NCBI GenBank assembly: GCA_001805125.1
Contig: MHEF01000050.1
Location: forward strand, 40,442 to 45,465
Length of the DNA stretch: 5,024 bases
DNA from: Nitrospirae bacterium RBG_13_39_12
GTDB taxonomy: Bacteria > Nitrospirota > Thermodesulfovibrionia > Thermodesulfovibrionales > SM23-35
Direction: 5' to 3'
Below the pieces are notes generated by a model, which saw only the letters and a program-made list of their open reading frames with translations, did not search any database and was not told the DNA's origin. The translations under genes were made by a program, and so were the position numbers. This document shows positions 1 to 4,508 of the stretch, one piece after another. Position 1 is the first letter of the stretch. Each line of letters starts with the position of its first letter.

Positions 1-288
1 TTTGCGCTCTGTGATAGGGGAGATATAGGCGGATTGAGTTATACTTTTTATCCAGGATTTAAACAGCCGGCTATATTTATTTATGATGGATACGAAGGCG
101 GGATCGGACTTACAAAAAGGGCAACAGAGGTTATTGAAAATTGGCTTGCAGCAACATTAAAAATCATTGATGAATGCCCCTGCTATGAAGGGTGTCCTTC
201 CTGTGTACAGGATCCCCAGTGTGGGTCAGGAAACCAGCCACTTGATAAAGAAGGGGCAAAAGATTTACTTAAAAGATGGCTTCAATGA
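1..288 (+). CDS. MrfA/YprA-type DEAD/DEAH-box helicase, C-terminal end (5' partial)
   Basis: The frame is open from base 1, so this is the last 95 residues of a longer protein and no start is visible. The visible part holds a block reading IFIYDGYEGGIGL (residues 25-37) and then a cysteine cluster: C61, C65, C68 and C74 in the spacing C-x3-C-x2-C-x5-C, within CPSCVQDPQCGSGN, followed by PLDK. This is the hallmark C-terminal (DUF1998/MZB-type) domain of the MrfA/YprA helicases. Family members are 3'-5' DNA translocases; Bacillus MrfA acts with the nuclease MrfB in mitomycin C lesion repair. The helicase motor motifs lie outside the window, so activity cannot be judged. The gene ends with TGA at the usual place for the family, just after a short amphipathic helix (KDLLKRWLQ). 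No partner gene follows on this strand; the next plus-strand gene is 220 bases away and unrelated. Family assignment is firm; the exact subfamily is less sure. Confidence 0.88.
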   Translation, partial: FALCDRGDIGGLSYTFYPGFKQPAIFIYDGYEGGIGLTKRATEVIENWLAATLKIIDECPCYEGCPSCVQDPQCGSGNQPLDKEGAKDLLKRWLQ

Positions 289-432
289 AGCCTCAAGGAG
301 GTTAAATTATTTATCTTTAATGATGTTATCATATATCAAATAAAATATAGAGTGGCTATGCTGACACTTTTATAAACCTGTTAGCTCGGTAATAAATAGC
401 CCTTTGTGCCTTACAGTATATAAGCATCATTA

Positions 433-462
433 TTGATTAACAAAAAGTTTAAGTTTTATATG
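433..462 (+). promoter_or_regulatory. Possible sigma-70-like promoter for the VKOR-like gene
   Basis: TTGATT (433-438) and TATATG (457-462) are separated by 18 bases, about 46 bases upstream of the TTG start at 509. Each box matches the consensus at four of six positions. The region is so AT-rich that chance matches are common, so this is only a candidate. Confidence 0.25.
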
Positions 463-498
463 CAGATCGCAAGAGATCAATCTTTTTCTTTTTATCAT

Positions 499-505
499 GA
501 GGTGA
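499..505 (+). promoter_or_regulatory. Ribosome binding site deciding a TTG start
   Basis: GAGGTGA lies just upstream of TTG at 509. Counting from the GAGG core, six bases separate it from the start, which is normal spacing. No ATG in this frame has a comparable site, so it supports the TTG start, which also places the first membrane helix near residue 7. Confidence 0.6.
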
Positions 506-508
506 ATA

Positions 509-1417
509 TTGACATACAAAAAGCGCTGGGTTAACATTTTTTTTTGTATATTTGGTATTTCTATAGCCTTACTATATAGTATCTGCAGGGATTCATGTGA
601 ATATTTACACGGATCTATTTTAGGTTTAAATCTCAACCATTTAGGAATATTTTATATGCTAATATTATCCCTGTTTTCTCTCATAAAATGGGAGAGTATT
701 TTTCTTCTTCTGGTTTCCTTTGGAACAGGTGCAGAGTTACAACTTCTACATTTTCAAGTGAATAATAGTATATATTGTGCATACTGTCTGTTGTTTGCTG
801 CTGTTATTATTGTCCTTTTTTTGTTGAACTTCGAAAAATCCAAAAAGACTTTTATAGCCATTTCTTTAGTTCTCGGTTTTATTCTGTTCTCAATTTTTTT
901 AAAAGGCTCAGCTACACCTGTTTATGCAGAGGAACCTCCCTTTTCTTCATTTGGTGATGGCAAAATCACGGTACGGCTATACACAGATTATTTCTGCAAA
1001 CCCTGCAAGGAACTGGAACCAAAATTAGAACCTGTAATTACTGAATTAGTCAAAAAAAATATTATAAATATTTCCTTTATTGATACGCCTGTTCATCCGC
1101 AAACCACTTTATATGCTAACTATTTTCTTTATATTTTGAATAAGGACAAGAAGTTCAATCGCGCCATTCGAGCAAGGTCTATTTTATTTGAAGCAGCTGA
1201 TGGAAAGATAACTGATATTGAAAAACTGGAAATTTTTATTAAAAATAAAGGTATGAATTTTAAGCCCTTCAATACCAAAAGAATATTTGATAATTTTAGT
1301 AATTACTTAAAGGAAGACACGATTAATGCAACTCCTACCTGTATAATATCCAATGAAGGTAAAAAAGATAAGTTTACAGGTTCTGACATCCTGAAAGCCC
1401 TTGAACATCTGAAATGA
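509..1417 (+). CDS. VKOR-like membrane protein fused to a DsbA/thioredoxin-like domain
   Basis: The 302-residue product has two parts. Residues 1-131 form about five hydrophobic segments (roughly 7-24, 42-59, 62-80, 88-108, 114-131), matching the vitamin K epoxide reductase (VKOR) family. C26 and C30 sit in the loop after helix 1, followed by a G-S-x-LGL-like stretch, and C90-A-Y-C93 is the quinone-proximal pair. Residues about 150-302 form a thioredoxin fold: a beta strand (ITVRLYTDY), the active site C163-K-P-C166, and a probable cis-proline at P276 in ATPT. In characterised bacterial VKOR-thioredoxin fusions, the soluble domain oxidises extracytoplasmic proteins and is reoxidised by the VKOR part, which passes electrons to quinone. 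That role is inferred here. The first cysteine pair is closely spaced (C-x3-C). One hand-counted line of the gene (841-900) is 16/60 GC, far below the right end of the window. The gene stands alone and converges on the epimerase. Confidence 0.82.
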   Translation: MTYKKRWVNIFFCIFGISIALLYSICRDSCEYLHGSILGLNLNHLGIFYMLILSLFSLIKWESIFLLLVSFGTGAELQLLHFQVNNSIYCAYCLLFAAVIIVLFLLNFEKSKKTFIAISLVLGFILFSIFLKGSATPVYAEEPPFSSFGDGKITVRLYTDYFCKPCKELEPKLEPVITELVKKNIINISFIDTPVHPQTTLYANYFLYILNKDKKFNRAIRARSILFEAADGKITDIEKLEIFIKNKGMNFKPFNTKRIFDNFSNYLKEDTINATPTCIISNEGKKDKFTGSDILKALEHLK

Positions 1418-1476
1418 AATTTCCTATTCAGGGTTTAATTTTAAGCGGTTAACAACAGCTTTTAAAGTAGCTAAGG

Positions 1477-1494
1477 AAGTATAGCGGGATACTT
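1477..1494. terminator. Weak hairpin between convergent genes
   Basis: AAGTAT (1477-1482) and ATACTT (1489-1494) are perfect complements around a six-base loop. A competing stem, ATAGC (1481-1485) with GCTAT (1495-1499), overlaps it and reaches the epimerase stop codon. It lies between the ends of two convergent genes, where a bidirectional terminator is expected. The stem is short and AT-rich and neither strand shows a clean T-run, so termination is only possible. Confidence 0.25.
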
Positions 1495-1495
1495 G

Positions 1496-2494
1496 CTATG
1501 AACTTTTAAGGCTATTTATGAATTCTCTGTTCTCCATATACCATTTAATGGTTTTCTTGATACCCTCTTCTATTGTAATTTTCGGAGACCAGTTCAATCT
1601 TTCTTTAGACTTTTCGATATATGCCCATGTTGCAAACACATCAGCAGGATGACGTGGTAAAAACTCTATAACAGCTTTCTTGCCGAGTGCATCCTCGATT
1701 AGACCTATTACATACATTAACTCCACAGGTTTATCACTACCAAAATTTAATATTTCATATCCAACAGGCTGAAGGCATTTTAATGTCCCGTCAGCTATAT
1801 CATCTATATAAGAAAAATCTCTCTGCTGTTTGCCATCTCCAAACACGGTTATAGGTATTCCGTTATCTATATTTTTTATAAATATAAATATGCTCATGTC
1901 TGGCCTTCCTCCAGGACCGTAGACCGTAAAATATCTCGGAACAGTTATATCAATTCCATTTAGATAATGGTAGCTGTAACAGAGAACTTCAGCTCCCTTT
2001 TTCGTTGCTGAATAAGGCGCTAAAGGGAAATCAGTCCTGTCTTTCTCTTTGAAAGGCATATCATTAAGACCATACAGGCTTGAAGTGGAAGCTAAAATAA
2101 ACTTATTGACACCAAATTCTTTGCAACATTCAAGAAGATTCAAAGTACCTTTCACATTGGTATCCAAATAAACCCATGGGTTTTCTACAGACGCTCTCAC
2201 GCCCGCTCTTGCAGCAAGATTGATTACAGCATCGATTTTGTGTTTTGAAAAAACACTTTTTATCTGATTAAAATCACCCAATTCATATTGGTGAAAAACA
2301 AATACTGCACCATTTTTGACTCCTGACTTCCGGCTTTTGACTTCAATCTGATTAAGTCTCCATTTTTTTAACCTTGGGTCATAGTAATCATTAAGGTTAT
2401 CAATCCCTACAACGTTAAAATTCTGTTCAAGTAATTTCTCAGAGACTTTCCAACCGATAAATCCAGCACATCCTGTTACCAGAACAGTTTTCAT
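1496..2494 (-). CDS. NAD-dependent epimerase, UDP-glucuronate 4-epimerase type
   Basis: The product is 332 residues, close to the usual 320-340 for the family. It is an extended short-chain dehydrogenase: the Rossmann NAD motif G8-C-A-G11-F-I-G14, an acidic residue after strand 2 (GIDNLNDYYD), NLAARAGVR at 92-100, the serine/threonine-rich catalytic strand ASTSSLYG (135-142), and Y161-S-A-T-K165 as the catalytic YxxxK. VYGPGGRPDM (191-200) is the signature that separates UDP-glucuronate 4-epimerases from GalE-type enzymes. The likely reaction is UDP-glucuronate to UDP-galacturonate, feeding capsule, O-antigen or other surface polysaccharide. The ATG at 2494 is chosen because GAGGAG lies six bases upstream and the protein then begins right at the Rossmann strand. 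A longer frame to 2638 runs through an inverted repeat and is spurious. Residues 52-61 look like a repeat-derived insertion. No other polysaccharide gene is visible nearby, so substrate is inferred from sequence alone. Confidence 0.88.
   Translation of the reverse strand: MKTVLVTGCAGFIGWKVSEKLLEQNFNVVGIDNLNDYYDPRLKKWRLNQIEVKSRKSGVKNGAVFVFHQYELGDFNQIKSVFSKHKIDAVINLAARAGVRASVENPWVYLDTNVKGTLNLLECCKEFGVNKFILASTSSLYGLNDMPFKEKDRTDFPLAPYSATKKGAEVLCYSYHYLNGIDITVPRYFTVYGPGGRPDMSIFIFIKNIDNGIPITVFGDGKQQRDFSYIDDIADGTLKCLQPVGYEILNFGSDKPVELMYVIGLIEDALGKKAVIEFLPRHPADVFATWAYIEKSKERLNWSPKITIEEGIKKTIKWYMENREFINSLKSS
2312..2341 (-). repeat. Short GTCA-type direct repeats inside the epimerase gene
   Basis: On the minus strand GAAGTCA, GGAAGTCA and GGAGTCA follow each other within about 30 bases, encoding the basic stretch VKSRKSGVKN (residues 52-61) between two Rossmann-fold elements. 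Related enzymes have a shorter loop here as far as I recall. It resembles dispersed GTCA-rich repeats that insert in frame into coding sequence in some environmental genomes; that link is from memory. Confidence 0.4.
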
Positions 2495-2500
2495 TGTATG

Positions 2501-2506
2501 CTCCTC
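2501..2506 (-). promoter_or_regulatory. Ribosome binding site of the epimerase gene
   Basis: The minus strand reads GAGGAG, then six bases, then ATG at 2494. This sets the start of the epimerase. The site is only three bases from the foot of the large inverted repeat at 2510-2554. Confidence 0.75.
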
Positions 2507-2509
2507 GAT

Positions 2510-2554
2510 ACCCCCCTTAAGTCCCCCCTTGGTAAGGGGGGACTTAAGGGGGGT
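2510..2554. repeat. Perfect 20-bp (21 with outer A-T) inverted repeat, C/G-run palindrome
   Basis: The left arm CCCCCCTTAAGTCCCCCCTT (2511-2530) is exactly complementary to the right arm (2534-2553), with a three-base GGT loop; A2510 and T2554 add one more pair. Each arm contains two runs of six C or G flanking a TTAAG core. It fills much of the gap between the dCMP deaminase stop and the epimerase ribosome binding site. When translated it gives the KSPLTKGGLKGG-type peptide often seen as a false N-terminal extension in annotated genomes, which suggests a dispersed repeat family. It lacks a T-run on either side, so it is not a classic intrinsic terminator, but as RNA it would form a very stable hairpin. 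Confidence 0.9.
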
Positions 2555-2570
2555 GATTTTATCTCCCTTA

Positions 2571-2586
2571 TGCCGACTCGCCGGCA
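2571..2586. repeat. Short GC-rich hairpin (TGCCG / CGGCA)
   Basis: TGCCG (2571-2575) pairs with CGGCA (2582-2586) around a six-base loop. It lies 14 bases past the deaminase stop in transcript order and 16 bases before the large palindrome, so the short intergenic space holds two tandem hairpins. It may be part of the same repeat unit. Confidence 0.5.
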
Positions 2587-2600
2587 AATGGGTTTTATCT

Positions 2601-3083
2601 CTAAACTCTTTTCTTAAGCCATTTCTTCGGGTCAACAATCACAAATCCCTTTTCCCCATCTGAAAAGACAACTTTTGATATCCTTGAGTTGAGCATCATC
2701 CTCTTACACATCATACACGGCTCGGAATTGCATTCTCTGTTTCTATCATCAACCCCTGAAACGTAAATTGTTGAACCTCTTAATTCATCAACAGACGCAC
2801 GAATAATCGCATTTGCCTCAGCATGAACGCTGTGACAAAGTTCATATCTTTCACCATGAGGAATCTGGAGCTCTCTTCTTGTACACTTACCAACCTCAAG
2901 ACAATCCTTCATACCAGCCGGCGCACCATTATACCCGGTACTTACAATAAGTTTGTCTTTTGTAATAACTGCACCGTATTTTCTCCTGAGGCATGTAGCT
3001 CTTGTTGCAACTGCTTTTGCAATGCCTATAAAGTACTCGTCCCAGTCCGGTCTAAGTTTTTTTCTCTTCTTCATGATATGCAT
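2601..3083 (-). CDS. dCMP deaminase (zinc-dependent cytidine/deoxycytidylate deaminase family)
   Basis: The product is 160 residues, a normal length for the family. Catalytic zinc-site motifs are intact: H87-A-E89 (zinc ligand and proton-shuttling glutamate) and P122-C123-M-M-C126 (the other two zinc ligands). The N-terminal DWDEYFIGIAKAVATRATC and GYNGAPAGMKDC (50-61) are typical of dCMP deaminases (ComEB/Dcd-type) rather than tRNA or cytosine deaminases. The enzyme converts dCMP to dUMP, supplying the precursor of dTMP in the cytosol. Extra cysteines and histidines (C31, C61, C67, H84) could include the second structural zinc site known from phage T4 dCMP deaminase. The start is uncertain: ATG at 3083 and ATG at 3074 (residue 4) both lack a Shine-Dalgarno site, and a promoter-like pair just upstream would fit leaderless translation from 3074. 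The epimerase lies 106 bases downstream, so co-transcription is possible though no shared function is evident. Confidence 0.92.
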   Translation of the reverse strand: MHIMKKRKKLRPDWDEYFIGIAKAVATRATCLRRKYGAVITKDKLIVSTGYNGAPAGMKDCLEVGKCTRRELQIPHGERYELCHSVHAEANAIIRASVDELRGSTIYVSGVDDRNRECNSEPCMMCKRMMLNSRISKVVFSDGEKGFVIVDPKKWLKKRV

Positions 3084-3111
3084 AATAGCTTACAGACATA
3101 AAAGCTTGCAA
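3082..3111 (-). promoter_or_regulatory. Possible promoter giving a leaderless dCMP deaminase mRNA
   Basis: On the minus strand TTGCAA (3111-3106) and TATTAT (3087-3082) are 18 bases apart, matching the consensus at four and five of six positions. The -10 box ends seven bases before the ATG at 3074, so transcription would begin at or next to that codon. Neither candidate start has a ribosome binding site, consistent with this reading. This is inference from spacing only. Confidence 0.35.
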
Positions 3112-3176
3112 GTCTCAAATCATAAATTAACCTTAATGTTGTATAACAAGGGAGGGAACTGTCTTTGAGCGGATTT

Positions 3177-3201
3177 TAAATTCTTTCGAAGAAAGAATTT
3201 A
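3177..3201. repeat. AT-rich perfect hairpin, 11-bp arms
   Basis: TAAATTCTTTC (3177-3187) and GAAAGAATTTA (3191-3201) are exact complements around a GAA loop. It lies in the 205-base gap between the dCMP deaminase and the DUF3187-like relic. It has no following T-run and its role is unknown. Confidence 0.7.
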
Positions 3202-3202
3202 C

Positions 3203-3229
3203 CTCGCGGTTCCGATTTATCGGGACGAG
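3203..3229. repeat. Bulged hairpin around CCGAT-TT-ATCGG
   Basis: CCGAT (3212-3216) and ATCGG (3219-3223) pair around TT and are extended by T3210-A3225 and a T-G pair. An outer stem CTCG (3203-3206) with CGAG (3226-3229) closes it, leaving CGG bulged. It abuts the AT-rich hairpin at 3177-3201 and resembles small dispersed palindromes, but no second copy is in the window. Confidence 0.5.
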
Positions 3230-3235
3230 AATGAG

Positions 3236-3259
3236 AGAGAAGATGGTTCCTTCTCTTTT
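3236..3259 (+). terminator. Weak terminator-like hairpin with short T-run
   Basis: AGAGAAG (3236-3242) pairs with CTTCTCT (3250-3256) around a seven-base loop, followed by TTT. No plus-strand gene precedes it, so a terminator role would need an unseen transcript. It may simply be the third of a row of palindromes. Confidence 0.2.
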
Positions 3260-3280
3260 CCGATTAAGCAGTTAATCTTA

Positions 3281-3304
3281 GAACTTTTTTAAAATGAAAA
3301 GTTC
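3281..3304 (-). terminator. Hairpin straddling the stop codon of the DUF3187-like relic
   Basis: GAACTTTT (3281-3288) and AAAAGTTC (3297-3304) are perfect 8-bp complements around an eight-base loop containing the TAA stop at 3289-3291. Its position at a gene end suggests a terminator for the former gene, but no clean T-run follows on the minus strand. Confidence 0.3.
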
Positions 3305-3699
3305 AGAGTAAAGTCAGGTGCTCCGGAAGTATTCGGGTCTTCTGTAAAAGAAAGCTCAAAGCTGTTATTACCCGAATAATATCTTCCCCCGAAAAAGAGA
3401 AGTACTACTGTCCTGTCAACTGATGAAATGTCTGTTTTTGGAAAAGGTGAACCCTGAATAAATAACTGGCCGAGGAGGCTTATATCTTTCCATACAGAAG
3501 CTTCAATTGCTGTCCCACCGTATATGCAGTCTCTCAGTTTCACTTCTTCATGTCCCTTCAGATTCCCGGGGAGAATAAAGCCAATGTTCACATAAGTCTT
3601 TACCCATTCAGCAAGCCTTTTATCAACAAGGATAGCAATCCCTGCATCAATACTTCCATTCCCATACCCGGCATCTGCATCCCCTGGCAGAGGAAAGAT
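3289..3699 (-). pseudogene. 5'-truncated relic resembling the C-terminus of DUF3187 (outer-membrane-like) proteins
   Basis: The frame is open for 136 residues from just after a TAA at 3700-3702 to the TAA at 3289. The first in-frame start is GTG at 3591, yet clearly coding sequence continues upstream of it: PGDADAGYGNGSIDAGIAIL and then LAEWVKTYVNIGFILPGNL. The original gene was therefore longer and has lost its 5' part. The end, with alternating hydrophobic strands, SFTEDPNTSGAPDF and a terminal aromatic residue (NFSF), looks like the last strands of an outer-membrane beta-barrel; SFTED...APDF recalls the DUF3187 family, from memory and without a search. No function can be stated. It may be followed by two hairpins and lies directly upstream of the dCMP deaminase on the same strand. 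An independently translated 100-residue product from the GTG is possible but would begin mid-barrel. Confidence 0.6.
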
Positions 3700-3863
3700 T
3701 TAAATTCAATTTAAGAAATACTCTTTGATCGCATTAAGAAAAATCCAGTTACGCAATAGCCTGTTTAAAGCAAATGTCAAAACCAATCTTGTGCTTTTCC
3801 CGATGGATCAGCCGAGGCTTATGCTCCTTTAAGAATGCTCTTTAGGGAAGGATATTATCAAAC
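3700..3863. other. Gap with remnant-like reading frames, no convincing gene
   Basis: This stretch separates the truncated DUF3187-like relic from the WYL/AbiEii locus. The minus strand has an open run of 30 codons (3841-3752) reading EHKPRLIHREKHKIGFDICF in its middle, bounded by stops and with no start codon. The plus strand has an open run of 32 codons (3769-3864) with no usable start. Both could be debris of a decayed gene. No terminator with a T-run, tRNA or clear promoter is visible. Confidence 0.4.
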
Positions 3864-4502
3864 CTAATATTTCGTAGTTACATAAAACCCTGTGCGGCCA
3901 GGGCAGGGATTCCCGTATTTGTCTTTATGCTTGTTGATTTTCGGATCATTTGTTTTATGAGTAAATCTTTTGCCACAGAAACTGCATTGGAAAACATATT
4001 TAGGTCCATAGCTTGAAGTTACTCCCCTCGGTCTTCTTGAAGTTGATTTGGTTCTCGTCTCTGCGATCCCAAATTCTCTTGTTCTCTTCGGAATAGGCAT
4101 AGCCGATATTGGGCCTGAAGGAGTCATTTCAATGGCATACTTTGGTTTAAAAGGTGTTTTTGTAACTTCTGCGCTACGCATCCGGTCAACTCTGTATGAC
4201 CTATCTTGTTGTGTTTCATGTTTTACAGCATAGAGCAATAAATTCCCATCGCGCGTGCGGCGCAATGAATAAGGCTCAATAAGGGGCTGCTTCCAATTCC
4301 CATCAGCATCCACATAATTTAACCTTACACACAGGCGGTTTGCAGCAGCATATCGGATTACTTCAAGCGGTATTGAAGTGCGCCATGCAGTTGCCATTGC
4401 CGGTGGGTGCCAAGCATTATCAACAACTTGTCTCCCAACAGGCATGGCTGCTGGCGCAGCCTTTTCAACTGCACGATATAACCATTCGAATATCTCCGGC
4501 AA
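3864..4502 (-). CDS. WYL-like domain protein with C-terminal zinc-finger-like module; probable tail of the AbiEii protein
   Basis: From the TTG at 4502 the product has 212 residues. Residues about 46-116 look like a WYL-type domain: IRYAAANRLCVRLNYVD, then IEPYSLRRTRDGNLLLYAV and RSYRVDRM. WYL domains are SH3-like ligand-sensing modules common in transcription regulators and defence proteins. A basic linker (138-165) follows, then C173-S-F-C176-G-K-R-F with H182, H192 and C200, a probable zinc-binding finger. MPVGRQVVDNAWHPP (20-34) is a distinct proline-rich block. The frame is the same as that of the AbiEii gene and begins right after its TGA at 4509-4511; the intervening codons are CAG GAG. 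AGGAG directly abuts the TTG with no spacing, so it is a poor ribosome binding site, and ATG at residue 20 has none. I infer that this was the C-terminal half of one AbiEii-WYL protein. It could still be made by readthrough or reinitiation. Function is unproven. Confidence 0.7.
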   Translation of the reverse strand: MPEIFEWLYRAVEKAAPAAMPVGRQVVDNAWHPPAMATAWRTSIPLEVIRYAAANRLCVRLNYVDADGNWKQPLIEPYSLRRTRDGNLLLYAVKHETQQDRSYRVDRMRSAEVTKTPFKPKYAIEMTPSGPISAMPIPKRTREFGIAETRTKSTSRRPRGVTSSYGPKYVFQCSFCGKRFTHKTNDPKINKHKDKYGNPCPGRTGFYVTTKY

Positions 4503-4508
4503 CTCCTG

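Noticed and set aside
295..301. Orphan AAGGAGG followed by ATG at 320
   Set aside because: The sequence is a perfect ribosome binding site, but the nearest ATG is 18 bases away and opens only seven codons; no gene is supported. The same bases can form a weak CCTC-AAG-GAGG stem without a T-run.
430..636. 68-codon minus-strand frame
   Set aside because: It overlaps the start of the VKOR-like gene and shows no domain or ribosome binding site; it is a by-product of AT-rich sequence.
2495..2638. 48-residue N-terminal extension of the epimerase
   Set aside because: It is a translation of the hairpins and overlaps the deaminase gene; the Rossmann motif and a good ribosome binding site place the start at 2494.
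2823..3168. Plus-strand frames opposite the dCMP deaminase
   Set aside because: Cysteine-rich shadows of the strongly supported minus-strand gene.
3769..3867. 32-codon plus-strand run in the gap
   Set aside because: It has no upstream start codon or ribosome binding site and its end overlaps the WYL gene's stop.
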